Origin: Lineus longissimus
Lineage: Eukaryota > Nemertea > Pilidiophora > Heteronemertea > Lineidae
Reading direction: 5' to 3'
Length of the DNA stretch: 64,000 nucleotides
Assembly (NCBI RefSeq): GCF_910592395.1
Contig: NC_088316.1
Location: forward strand, 19,282,001-19,346,000
The position numbers and the translations under genes were made by a program. Below, one piece after another: positions 23,110 through 37,100 of this stretch. Numbering within the stretch: position 1 is the stretch's first letter; the number at the start of each line of letters is the position of its first letter. The notes below the pieces were generated by a model, which did no database searches, was not told the DNA's origin, and was given only the letters and a program-made list of their open reading frames with translations.

Positions 23110-26100
23110 TTAACTTAAAAGGCACGCGTCGAGCCGTTTGGTTCTTTGAGGAGCGAGTTGTTCCTGGCGAGAGAGTATCCACACTTTCATCGGTTTCGCT
23201 CGCCCTTTCATCACAACTTCACCACGGTAATCCAACTTAAACCTGGCGTCGAAAGATACTTTCTTCATCAGGCACCTGAAAATGGGATGTGAAACGGCAA
23301 TTGGTATTCAACCTGTTTACGTCTGAGCCCTGGAAGAGTCGGCATGCACTGTTTAATTCTCATAAGGCACAAGGCATAAAAGAGGGAGTAAGCGTGTTCT
23401 ACCTGGTATGACATGTTCAGCTAAGTCCAGTAAGCATGGTCAAGCCAGCGAACTTACTGTTCTAAACAAACGACCCACAGTCCGTATGTAGCTAGCTGAT
23501 GGGGTGTTGGTTAGAATCCAGTTTTGCCATTTCGCCAGCAACCCAGATTCGACCTGACCAGGAAAGCAGCACATTTCCGTTCTTCAGCTTGATATCGCCA
23601 GTATTTGCCAGTCATGACTGTTGCCAAGGCCAGTGGTTCACTTACTTATAAGTATCCTTCGAGACGTTGATCTGTCCCTTCAGCCCTGTTGTCTCCGTCC
23701 TACTGGTAAGATTGACCGTATTCCCGAACAGACAGTACCGCGGCATCCTCTTCCCAATCACCCCCGCCACCACTTCGCCGGAGTGCATGCCTATCGTGAT
23801 CTGCAATGGAAGAAGATCAGCAGCAGACGCCATTTGGCCGGCGAAGATTCTCGATGAACAAGTGGGAGGCCGACCAGGCTATTTCATCATATTTCGCCCA
23901 AGAAGCAGTAGACAGAAAGAACACAGGTCCATCCATCGACCTGCGAACTGATCTAAGGAAGCGATAGAAGTTGGCACGCCGGCTGCCATTGGAAGATATG
24001 AGTTTAGTGTCCTCTGAATCAAGACAAACACTTGTCTGGTGATCTCATCGTATCGCGTGTCGAAAGCTGCATATACAACACACAACATATACATACTCAC
24101 TGTGATACTTCGCTGGTGATGGTTTGTCAGTGTCCTGGAGACGTCAATGAGGTCCAGGGCGAATCTGGCGATGCATCGCGCGTGGTCTTGGCATGTTTCA
24201 GGAAGGCCGCTCGCAACCATGTATTTATCTCCAACGGTCTCCACCTGAACAGAGATTCAATAGATGATGAGAGAATGATCGTGCACAACAGGATTTGTTG
24301 ATGAAAACAAAGAGCAGCGAATCTCAGTACCAGGAGATTATTGTAGGCCAACTAACCTTGTAAATGTTCGGATGGATCTTGGGGTCCAGTAACTCATCAA
24401 ACTTGGTATAGACGGAATTCAGGAGCTCTACTATCTTCATGGCTCCACGCGAGTCCGAATGTATTGCACAGAACTCGCTAAAACCCGTAATGCCGCTGAA
24501 CATGACGGTTACGCCGTCATACCGTTGGGCTGGGACGTCCCGGTGGTGGCGGAGCGAGTCGGCGACTGTAGGTGGCAATACCGAGAACATCAACCTAAAA
24601 CGATGGCAGAATGAAGAAACGGGCAAGCAAGACTGGTCTGAAAGAACTCTATTTCAAAATTTATACATCCTCCTGGTCCGATTCACCATCGGTTACTCCG
24701 GATCCAGTAATGTGTGCGTGGGGAGGAGCATGCAACTGACTCCAACATTTAAGGAGAAGTGCAAGAATGCTGCCTTCTGACAGGACGGAACTTCAGTTGC
24801 ACTGCTGGACAGAGTAGGACGTATCATACCAACCTATCTGTCTTCTGTTTCTCAGACTCGATGGCGTTGTAGGTCTGCTGATATTCGTCCGTCAGTATCT
24901 CCAAGCTTTGCGTCAGCATGTACTCCTCCTCAAACTGCTCCGAGAGTAAGACGAGGTCTCGCGTGGCGTCGTGTAGCGGGATGTCACTTAGAAACAACCC
25001 CCGTCTGTACAGATCGTCGATGTTAGCAATGCTTGGGGAACACAGGAATAAAATGCAACCGGATTCCATAATCAGCGTCATTTGTCCTTTCAACCTCAGT
25101 GAAATATCTTCTGCGTTTCCAGGCGGATCATCTGCTGTCACACACGTTGCGCCTTCTTTCGACTGCAGGACAAACACGGTATTGATGTGGGCAAGGATGT
25201 TTACGAAGTTTAATTTCATTTGAGGACGCTGCATCCTGAAAAGTTCGATTACTTTTACGTGGCCCGATTCCAATGATGGTATAACTCTTTGAATGGAGTT
25301 CCCTGCCTGAACGATGGTCAAATCCTCATTGAACAGGAAGTGGAAAGGAAAAGCGCTGGCGAAAGTAACTGGGTTGATAGGTATCGAAGCGTTCGATGAA
25401 GCGTCATCGAAGTCATCAAGGGATTCAGTATCCGATGCTTTAAAACACTTGTCTTTTATCAAAAACTCAACATGATCATGCCCAGTTTCTTTTCCACGCA
25501 AGATAGACACGTCAACTTCAGTTTTGTGAAGATGCACAGCAATGGTTTTCACAAGGCCTATCACAATCGATTCCAATCCTGGTCTTTCCGAATAATAATG
25601 CAAGATGGTGGAACCCACTTCCGTTCCTTCTGTACAGCGGAAGGATGGTGCGCGCATGCCTGGATAGATCGTCTGCAGGTGGTCATGGAGGGCGTCAAGA
25701 TTCTGGAGGAACTCGTGCATGGTGGAGCCGAGAATCTGCAGGATCTTGTCATAGCCGGATTCTTTGCAGTATTCGAAGAAAAATGCTCCGAAAAGCTCCA
25801 GGACTTTTTCCGCCGAGACTTCTGTAAAGATAACAAAAGAAGCGTCAGCGAACCGAATGTTAGAATTCTAAATGCGAAAATATGCGAAAGTATTAACATT
25901 TGCAGCGTATTTCTTGCTCTATTTCTCGTCACATGCATTATATAGCGTTCCAATCAGCAGGATCACCTTGGAAGGTATGTAAAGTAACAGGGGAGGGGAT
26001 TCCATGCCAGAAAAGACGCCCGCTCGGTATATCCAGGTTCTCCTCTTGAATGCAGCCGCCAAAGGTTTGGACTCGTGTGACTTACCAAGAACGTTGGAAG

Positions 26101-26893
26101 CAGCTCCAACCAAGTCGTATGAAACGCTGTCGTCATAAAGCACCCTTGCCAGAAATCTTCCTTCAACGTCGATCCCTGCTTGTGCTCTGTTGTAAAGGAA
26201 ATATAATGATGTACGGCCTGTTGGATTTCCAGGAAATTTCGGAAGAAGGAGAGTCAAGGGCAGAGAAGGATGTTGGAAGCCCGGAATATGAATATGCATG
26301 TATATTTGAATATGAAATGTTAACTTGATTAACTTACTTGATTTTCTCCCACGTTTCTTGTCCAAAGTTCCTGATCACCAGTAACTCTATTGCGTGATTG
26401 ACAAAACCATACTGAAAGGTAATATGCTTACACATACTTATCATAACTTCGCCAAAATCCAATATCACACGCTGTGCCAGCTTCTCCGAGATGGAGCGCT
26501 TTGCCCATTAGCGACAAACTGCTCTGTCCGCTCATTAAATGATCCAAGGGAAGTCGTAAGTTCATTATGACTCTTAGCATTTCACCACGAATCTGGTGAA
26601 GAAGAGTGGATATCGCAACACGCATTTCCTCTTGGCTCGCATGATGGACGGAAGGCCTGCGGAGGTGGGGGAGCATCAGCAAAGACCACAATTAGGATAC
26701 ACTGCAGGGATCAGAAAGACCTTCTCCTAAACCCAATCTTGGCAAATAGCGTAGAGATTGCAAGGAGGATAAAAATACTAGAAGTTCGAAACGGGGGAAT
26801 TGTGCTGGGGTGAAGAGGTCAAAACTCCCTTGGAGTTATGTTACGGCATGCAAACACGAAAATCGGAAATTGAGATAGGTTCACACTCACCAT
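23110..26893 (-). CDS. GUCY1B1: Soluble guanylate cyclase beta-1 subunit (NO receptor, heme-binding)
   Basis: The heme-carrying half of the cytosolic NO-activated guanylate cyclase, which makes cGMP. Eight exons (26893-26891, 26411-26338, 26186-26086, 25821-24834, 24594-24357, 24244-24101, 23800-23646, 23275-23110) sum to 1869 nt, 622 aa, against 619 aa in human. Exon 1 codes only the initiator ATG, immediately followed by a GTGAGT donor; exon 2 opens with [17 protein letters not shown]. The H-NOX domain (about 1-185) keeps the proximal-His context LDALHDHL and the heme propionate motif YYSERPG. PAS-like and coiled-coil regions follow ([10 protein letters not shown]). The cyclase domain (about 410-600) shows the beta pattern: FSGITGF lacks the metal Asp, while VETVGDKYM and [13 protein letters not shown] supply guanine-binding and transition-state residues. 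It therefore needs an alpha partner, and the next gene upstream on the same strand encodes one. Confidence 0.95.
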
Positions 26894-28169
26894 TTTTGCC
26901 ACATTACCAACATCAGCAACTCATAAAAGTTAGAATAGTAGAATTCGGCGCAGAATATCCCTAGCCCACCGCACAGCCCGGCCAATAGGTTATGAATCAC
27001 TGCAGCAGCGTACTAGCCCAGTCAATGACTTGTGAAGCCAGCTTGCTGTCCTGTCACCAAGTCCATTAGCTCATAAACTGCTGTTACTTGCACGTAACAT
27101 GATTATCATTGGTTCGCAGCAATCGATGCCCTTTCGCCCGGAGACAGTTGTAACGAAAATTGCCCTGAACCGATTAGCTAACCTATTGACAATACAATCA
27201 CGTTTCTAGCGATGTTTACCACTTTTGTTCCACAGGTGTATTGACCAATGGCAAAGTTTGCACTGGAAGTTGCAAGCTGCCGTTTTGTTTCAGTTACCAT
27301 GGATATTTGTATTCTGATTGCCGAGATCATCCGAAGAACACCTCAGCTTGCTATCCGCCTCCTGACTTCCGCGTTTCACCGCCTCGGTCTACCACTTGGT
27401 ACGAGTTGATACCTTGTTCGGTCGAAAATGGCATCATATCATGATATTGCCGAATTGCTCGACCATGAATATTCTTTTATTCCGATGACGCTGTCGTCAA
27501 TACTTCAGATATAAATCGTAGTGGACCAGTTTACGTTATTGATCTATCTTGCTCAGTCAGAAGCAGTTACCATTACAATGGTAAACCCACATGGCAAATG
27601 GATCATGCAACATTTTGATATCAGAAAAAAACATAATACCGAAAAAACTGACATTGCCAATTCAGTACACGGACACAAGCTTTCCCGACGGGACTTTTGG
27701 AAATTTATGCTACATTGCATTTCGAATCCAGGTGAATTGTTTCGTTGCCACATACAAATGAAGTATCCATGACAGTTTGTGAGGCTTGGCTTGGCGAGGT
27801 TGAGGATACATTTAGAGTTACTGGTGTAGCTAAGATGGCATCAGAAAAAAAATGTACATGTACATGAAATTCCTTTTAGACCAGCGTTCCTATAGAAACT
27901 TCTTATGAAATGATGGCGCCAAAGTGCCGGGTGTTCACAAACTAGACAAACCAATGTTGTTGTTTTTTTCTCCTTTTTATTTCTTTGCCCGCTTGGTAGA
28001 ACAATACACGATATTTCTGGTGATACTGTCCAATCGAAATTACCGAATTATTATAATTTACAATTAGCCAATCAGAATGTTCTATTGTGGGGTAAGTTCA
28101 TGCAGGTCAAATTTGATTTAGGGCATGGGCACACAAATGGCAACATTTCCGTCATCGTGGCCCAGGTTG
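26894..28169. other. Intergenic region between alpha and beta guanylate cyclase genes
   Basis: This 1.3-kb stretch holds the alpha 3' UTR and the beta 5' flank. A reverse-strand AATAAA (27976-27981) lies about 190 bp past the alpha stop. I see no further gene. A short ACATGT run is present near 27853. Confidence 0.5.
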
Positions 28170-31100
28170 TCACAAAGATGATTCATTCATAATGTGAGAG
28201 TGATTCTTGTCATAACTATCGAGGAAATAGCACGTCCCTTCAACATCCTCGGGAAAGCCTTGGGGAAGGTCTGATCGAGCCCTGGCGGTGAACTTGAAGC
28301 CTTCTGGTTTTAGCAAACTGAAAGAGCAAGTATGATGAACTACATGTACATGTACATGTATATTATATCACTTGTGGAGCCATTTAGTCAAGACCAAGGT
28401 TTCACCTTGAACTTGATTTCCAAGAAGACGTCACGTCAACAACTGTTGGTTTTCATTGGTTATTTGTTTATGTCTCCAATCATAAGTCAATGTAGGCCTA
28501 TGTTCTAAATGAGTACCTGTATGTTGTTGGACTGATGTTGATCCTCCCCTCCACGCTGCACGATTCAAACTTATTGGCCAGGGTGACGTTGTTCCCGAAC
28601 AAACAGTACCGCGGCATCCGTGTACCAACTACGCCAGCAATGACTGACCCCGTGTGGAGACCAATTCGCATCTGTAGGAAAACGAAACATTGTTATAAAG
28701 GCCATTTTAGTATTGGCGGCCATTTTAGTTTTGGCGGCCATTTTTGAATTGGAAGTATGGTCCCGGTGTAATGTTTTTGAGTGTTTCTATTTTTGAGTGT
28801 TTCCCCTCATTGTTTGGGAACGCTAAAAGATAGATTGACAAGTTTTTCTATGTTTCCCCCTATTGAAAAGTCATGGTCTCTCTAGCTGCCTATTGTTTGG
28901 AAACACTGACACATGGGAAACAACCACAGATGTTACACCGGCAGTGATTGCGGGCTACCTTGAGTTGTAAGCCCCGATTTTTTGAAACAATTTGGTGACG
29001 TTCATTACAGTAACACAGTACTGTAGACTGTCCCCTTTTTAAAGATTTGTCAATACTTTCATCCTCCTCGTGTCCATACCTTTAACGTTTTACCAGCCGG
29101 GGACGAAAAGCTTGCTATTTCCTCCATCATCCTCAGTGACATCCAGGCCACCCTGGCTGCATGGTTGTCGCATTTACGGTGCAGGCCTCCAGCACAACAG
29201 TATGCATCGCCAATCGTCTCGACCTTGGAAGTAAGAAGGTCAAAGTAAGGTACTCTACGTGTGATGACACAATAGTACACATGACCGACCCTATGTGCAT
29301 ACCAATCAGAACGTATCTGTTTGAAAGCGAATTGTGATGATGAATAACTTTGACATAGCGGCTATTTTAGTTTTGATGGCCATTACTGATTGGAAGCTAA
29401 GTCCCGATTCCGATGTGACGTGACGTCATCACGTTACATCCTCTGTGTACGTACCTTATACACATCCAGCGTTCCACAGAGCGCATCAAACCTAGTATAG
29501 AGTGACTGGAGCATGTCTATAACCTGCATGGGAGTGGCAATGGAGCAGATGGACGTGAAGCCCACGATGTCACTGAACAGCATCGTGACGTTGTCAATCT
29601 TAACCGGCTCAACGGTTTCCCCTTTGAATTAATCAAGTAAGAGAATTATATTTGTAATACATGTAGATGATATTAGGATACGCCTCGCTAGAACCTTTGT
29701 TTGTATTAGCCAATCAGAAACCCTACATTTCGCTTCACTGGAGCAGTTTTTAGACCTGCAGCGAATCAGAATTGATAACTCGGAGGTCACCGGTGCAGTT
29801 TTTACAAGTCAGCCAATCAGAAGGGGTTATTAAGTACATGTAGTTAGTATAGCTAACGTCATACCTCTCCAGAGTTGCCTTGCTATATCCGTGGGAAACA
29901 TCATCTGCAGCAGTTCTACATTTTTTGACTTCTCCAACTCCACCTGTTTGCTGGCCAGTTGGACATTCTCTTTGAGATTTTCCATGCGGTGTTTCAAGCC
30001 ATCCTGAAAACAATGATGTCATCATTTGGCGCCCTTTCATAATTCATGTAAATTTATAGATCAGACTTTTGACCGAAAATGACCTCTGAGGAGGCCAACT
30101 AGCCTCCGACACCAGCCGTCAATTCGAGCAGGATTCCCTAGTCAGATACGAATCGATGGCCAAGTAGTAAAAGACTGCATAACGGTGACTCAAATTAAAC
30201 TCGATAGTTTCATCTATAATTAATAAACCCGTTCACGTTGCTCCATTATTGAATGGCCTACCTGGGGCAATCGAATCATCATCATCTAGGCCGTTATTAC
30301 TATCAGATCGATATCAAAACTACCTACGTATCTAAACAATTTAACAATACCAGGCATGTTATTTTGCCCATTCAGCTTTTCTTGCCCTTGAACCTACTAT
30401 CTCAAATTCTAGTGGGTGACAAATCGAAGTATTTTTAAATAATTATTTTTAAAATGCTTACACATCAAGTAGATAAACCTGCAACGAAGCCGTCCCTAAT
30501 CTGAAGCAGTCAAACAGCTTTGTATAACGGACATAAAAATTACTGTTTTTTACCTGAGCTTTGGTTTGTTCGCCTATCAGTATGACGTCACGTGTTGCAT
30601 CATGAATCGGGATGTCTGAGAGAAACAACCCATTTCCAAGGAGATCGTCCAATTTGACCACAATTGGCGACCCCAGGAATAATAAGGCATTAGCTTCGGT
30701 GACATAGAGTATCTGACCTTTTAGTTTCATACCCTGCAATCAAGCAACAATAGAGAGATGATCAGTCGAAAGTACCTTATATACTCGATTGGCTTGGCCA
30801 CAAACGAGTCAAATGTCCATTTGAGTCCTTTGTCCAGCTTCAAAACATGGTGAGTTACCCCCGAGGATCCACATCGGGGTCATTCAAATCCCTGACATGT
30901 ATAGGCCAGGTGACTTGCCAAATAACCGTGGCTTATATCCACCACTATCAAAATAATTTGCCCGAAAATTTCCAGTAGAGTAGGCCTATACTAACTAATA
31001 AATGGCAAGAACCCGCTCCAGATATGTCAAAGAGTAGCCGAAAGAAGCTGGACAACATAAGAATACGGACATTACAATTACAATCATGATTTGCCTAAAA

Positions 31101-34100
31101 ACCCACCCCACCAGTAAAATAACCAAACCCGCCCAAATTTCCCGCTGTGGCAAACCAAGACATGGCATGCGCAATGCATGCGTATCTGCTTGGAGTGGGT
31201 GTGATTGCCGATCATCACCGATCGGGTCCGACGATAGTGACAGTTCGAAACCGATGACAGCACTCCCTTTTGATTAGAAGAACCATGGAGATTTTAGAGT
31301 ACTTGTCGAGAGATTGCTAGAAGAGATCGATGCTGTAGACGAGGTCTTAAAAAATGGTAAGTTTATTTAGGTTTAACAAACATGAAAGACTGAATGTACC
31401 ACATACCTACATAATGAAGTGTCATACTTATACTGCCGATATGCAATACAAATATGTGCCTGGGCCTACGCGTGTAGTAGTCACAATTCTATACTTGAAA
31501 GCTATATACCGTGTATTGACAAAGGCCTATAGTAAAATTCTTCAGGAACTCGGTCGTCGTGATTTATATGTTAACATTATTCATGTGAATGTCATAAAAA
31601 GGCCCTGATTAGTACAAATACATTTTCGAGGTCAGATGCTAGACAACATTATCAGGGCACGTTTAAATGTCCGATGGGAAGAAAGATGCCCGATATTTTG
31701 TATACAACGGAATTAAACGTTCTCCAAGTATTGAAGGGTTGCGTTGCTAAAGGTAAATACAGCATGAGACGGCAAATCTTAGCATAAGTGATGGAGTTCT
31801 AGTGTTTATAGTGCCAGAAGTCACTTTTGACAGCCAACTTTGACATGCAGTGGTACGACTTGTCATTCAGAGATGACACGTACCTCCCAATCAATTGTCA
31901 AATGCCCCTTTGGGAGACAATGGAAGCAAAGTCCAAGCAAATGTGGACATCCCACAAAGATCACAGAACAGAGGACGGATGTTCGTCGTGTGAAGAAGGT
32001 AACTCTGTTTGAATTGTGTAATATTTTCATTTCAGACCAGAGACCAGATATAGCAGCGTGACGATGATACCGAACGACAAGATTATTGAGAGAAGATTCG
32101 TCCACGTATTTCGGAACCACCATGTAGAAAATGTGAAATGTAAGTTTAATGCGTGGAAATTCTTCGTTGCTCTACATTGCTTTAAGAAGAGTACTTCTAC
32201 GAGAACCATTCTCAGTTAGAATGTCTTTGGTTTGAGTGTAACTTCCTTTTTACTTATGTGAATTGTGCACCTCGGTCTACAGAATGTATACGTTCTATTA
32301 GCAATACAACTATAGGCAGCGACTAAAAAGAAGCCATGTGGTGGAGTAATCAGTGTGCTTGACTGCCCAACGACAATCAGCTGTCGTTCCCCACTTGGAC
32401 ACACTGTCAAATCACTGCAGCTTGACTAAGTATAAAATGGTGCATAACAGTTTGTCCTTGGTGCCGCACCTAAAACAAACATGATGCAAAAAGTTGGTCA
32501 ATATCTCGTTCCCTGCCTTGCTTCTGAGCTAGTCTTTGCTAAAGTTCAACTTGGTTAACTATATCGCCAAAGGCGACAGGATGCACATAAACCTCATCTC
32601 ACGCTGCGAAAGGAACAGCTTTTACAACGCGCAGCAAGTGGGCCAGAACACCAGTCCTGGGCCAATATTTTTCTGGTGTGCAGACCACTACCCAAACCAC
32701 GGAGCTTAACTGAACGAGAGGTTCGATTCCTTCGAGCCCCTTCTTGAGGGTTAGATCATATGCTGAGTTCCTTGGGCAAGCATTTCTGTGAGAGGCACAA
32801 CTTGCAATCCAAGCTCTCTACGAACGTCTCCGACCGCCTTCCTTCTCAAATGTCTAAACCGAACCGAATTCCGTTTCAGAACGATCGCAGCCAACTGCAA
32901 TGACAACATTTCCCACGAGAGCACTAAAGAGATGGAGTCGAGAGAAGGCGGTGATGGGGAGGTTCAAATATCAGACGGTTTCTTCAGGTGGCTTTGGTGG
33001 AGGGTGATCGGCTGCTGGCTCACTGAAGAGGCTGGCAAAGCCGGCGTCGTCGCCATGGACGGTGAAGTCAAAGGAAAGCGACGCCAGGCTAAGATTTCCA
33101 GTCCCAAGAACGTTGACTTTGAGACGATCTGGAAAGGGAAGCAGCAACGCGAGTTTCACCTTCTGATTATTTACTTGTTTGTGATAGCAACTGTTTCAAT
33201 TGCCTACGTGATCGGTTACTTCAAGTGGTCGTTTGGATGGCTTATGCCGCCGTTTATCGTCATGCTGTGTGTTTGGCGTTTCAAGATGTTTAGGATAGTA
33301 GAGGACCACCTCACACAAGAACACGTTAGAGTACACCGAAAGAGAGCCTTACGAGGCAGTGAGACTGCTGAGTGGATGAATTTTATCATGAACCGATGGG
33401 CTGCTTTCAGTTCACAAGGCCTATCGGATGTGGTCAAACGGAAACTCAACCCGATATTGGGTCAGTTCAGACCAATTATTCTGGACCATGTTGCAGTGAA
33501 ATCATTCACCCTTGGTGAGCATGCTCCGTACATTCAGCATATTCAAGTGTTTGAGGTGTCCGATGGCCTTCCCGGTGGGAGGAAGCAGGCATCGTGGTAC
33601 AATGTCGGCGAGGCACCAAAAGAGCTGTGCAATATGGAGAAATATCAAATAGTCATGGACATGGAAGCCGGCATGTATTGTGAACACTTCAGAATGGTGT
33701 TGCAGACCAAATTAGCTGGCCTCCCGTTTGGTCCTGATATTCTTGTGGAGAACTTGAAGATTCAGGGCCGCCTTAATCTCGTTCCGGCTCTTTCTGCCGA
33801 GGTTCCATTCCCCCATATGTCTAAGGTCAGTTTATCATTCGTAGAAAAGCCAAACATTTGGTTCTCTGTGAAGATTTTGAGAACATTCGAAGTGATGGAC
33901 CTTCCCCTGCTGAAGAGTTGGATACACAATTTCGTCATGGATATAATCTGTCTGACCTTGGTTGACCCCTATAAGTTTGAACTTGATCTTAAGACGGAAA
34001 GACCAGTGGTTGGTCCAACTGCTTCGAGGGCAAAGAAACAAAATTCCAAAGGCGTCCTGACTGTTACAGTCAAAGGGGGTCCAAGTGGGAAAGAGTCTTG

Positions 34101-37100
34101 TTCAGAAGACCCGCAATTTTGTGTTCTTAAAGTTTGCTCTCAGGTATACTCTACCGACAAGACACCTCATAGACAGTCTTGGCAAGACACGTGCTCATTC
34201 TTAATCTGTGATATAAAAACTGAAAAGTTGGTGCTGAAAGTAAAATCTAAAAAAATGCTCAGTAATGTAACAATTGCTTGCTATGACCTTCACCTTGGTA
34301 ACTATGCTTTCGATGAGAATAACTGTATTGAAGCTGTCTTAGACGAGAAAGAGACAGAACTAGACACACAGCTAACATTGACACTGGAATACGCCAGACT
34401 GCCTACCATTGTCCTGGATGCTGTTCCCCCTACGCTTGTTGACATACCTCCAAGAGAAGTCTCCGGAGTTGTTTACTTGTGCCTCCATGGTGGAGTAAAC
34501 CTCCTGGCCCTAGACAAGTCCGGTACCTCAGATCCGTACTGTGTTGTATTCGCCAATAGGAAGAAAGTGTTTTCAACACACTATGTGACCGAGACACGAA
34601 ACCCGAAATGGGATGCTTCGTATGAAGTATTCGTAGAGGACTTCTCAAAGACTACATTTACCTTCCTGTGCTATGACTGGGATGGTAACGAGGCCTGTGA
34701 TGATGACTTCATGGGCGCGGCACACCTGTTACTCACACAGGATGAACCATGGGTGACACACAAGTCACTCACACTTGGTTACAACATCTTGAACATTGGT
34801 GCCGTCACTTATAACACAAACCTAGGCAGCATCATGGTATCGGCAATCTTCAGACCTGTGGCAGCAGTCAAGAGATCGGAAAACTCACGAATCTCAGTGG
34901 AAACGACGATTGGCGAGATGGCAAACGCATTAGTAGGTCGGAAGCACTCTTCCCAGAGCAGGCCGCCGACAGTAATCCGCCAACACACAAGCATTCGCAG
35001 GAAGCACTCTTCCAGCAACCCAGATTCTCCAAAGAAACTTTCGACTGGTGTTGATGTGTTCAAGTTATTGTCTCAGGGTCATAGCATACTAGAGTTACGT
35101 ATCATCAAAGCAAGGGACCTCATGGCCATGGACAGTAATGGTTTCAGTGATCCGTACTGTGTCGTGAAAGTTGGAAAAGAGAAAAAGTTCCAGACAACAG
35201 TCAAGAAGAAAACATTAGACCCAGTGTGGGATGAATCCGTTACGATTCAGATGCCAGAGGGTGATGATAAACTAGAAATTGTGGTTTGGGATCGTGATCC
35301 GTTGATGATGAAGGATTTTCTCGGCGAGTTGTCTTTTTCGCCGGAGGAGATCAAGCGGCTCTCGAGCATTGGCGAACCAGGGTGGTTCTTGTTGCAGAAG
35401 ACAAACACTGGACAGATTCAGATCAAGGTCAAGGTAATTTTGGAAGACATGAAGGGCTGCATGGACGAAGTGGCACGCTTTGTAACTGCGGCAGAAGAAG
35501 TGGAGAGAATCCACAGTCTCAGCTCAACGGAAGGTGTCCATTCCGCCTCCGAGATGGAGACTGAGAAACAAAAGCCGGGTCACATTGATAGGAATGCTGA
35601 TGCGTACGCGACACTTCCGTCGAGATTCAAGAAGCGTGATAAAAGGAATGAAGTGAAGCGATCTCACTCTGATGTTCAAGTGCACAAAACTGGAAAGTTC
35701 CCATTTAGTTTATTCCGATCGAGGTCACAGGGAGGTCCTCAGCACAAAGGTCATGATACTGTGGACAGTGGAGACGATACGGATCTTCGTTTATCAGACG
35801 AGTCAGTCAGTTCTCTGGATAAATATGCAGCATCACGAGATGGACACGTTCAACACAAGTTCTTCGATGTGAGAGGCGAAGTGGTAAAGGTACAAGTGGG
35901 AGATGAGGTGGTAGGAGTTGCTACTTCTAAAGCTGCTATTTATTGCAAGATTAGACTAGACAGCCGCTCAATATCGCAACGGTCACTGAAGTTCTCGCCT
36001 GGTCGTGTTCTGGCGAAATCACAACCAGTGAAACAAGATGATAGCACGTGTATGTACAACTTTGCTTTCGAGGTCGATAGAAGTGGAGGTGTTCCAGCTG
36101 ACGCTTTACTCATTCTTGATGTGAAGAGTACGCACAAGAACCAGCACATAGCTACAAAAGGTTACACTCTCAGACAGCTGTTTCATGGCTCCCATCATCA
36201 GGTGGCCGGGTGGGTCAACTTGGAAAACGATGTTCAGGTCTACATGGAGCTCCAGCGTAGCACTACCCAGATCAACCCCAAACAAAGGGGACCTTTCTCC
36301 ATTCTTTCACTTGGCAGCACGAAGAGGAAGAAGGAGGCTGTACCATTTAACGGTAGATATGAAGAAAATGGTTCTGATATTGTTTTCAGTCCATGATGTG
36401 CACGTTAGATTAGGGTTGTAAATTCATGAAATGACAATAGCAAGAAGCCTAAAGCCTACCCTCATGAATACTCAGTTGATGTTGTTCCGAAGCAGATTTA
36501 CCCTCAAATAGTTCGTAGTCAGGTACATTGTGCAAGTTTTAGTACGGTATATTTTAGCTTCTTCATCGATTTTACGTGTTGGCCTGGTAGTATAGTATAT
36601 TGAGTTGTGAGGGTGATCGGAACCACAGCTATTCTTTTCATTAAAAACCGTAGACAACCCGGTGGTATTGATACATCTTGGAAAACAGGGCTCATTCAGC
36701 CCGTCACTTGAATGTATTCTCCTTTTTATGCGTAAGATATCAAGTTAAGAGCTCAGTTGAGAGCTTCTCTATCTCTGTATCTGAAGTGACTTACTTTGCT
36801 CGCAGAAAAAAAGGTTTAGTTATTTGAAATTGTGCGCCCTAAAGCACTGCCTAATTGTGTGTTTGTGTTTCTATTTGCTCAATGCATTCAACAAATCTAT
36901 GTGTAATACATGGTGGAATCCATCGAATACAAGGCAATGTACTGAAATGGAACTGGAGAGTAGTCTTAAAGCCAAGAGAATGTAGGAATACAAATGAATC
37001 CGATACAAATACGAAGAAGAGAGACGATCTTACCTGTTTTGGAGAAACGTCATCTTCTTTCCTGATCTGTATGATGAATGGTCGGTTAGTGCATTGAAAG

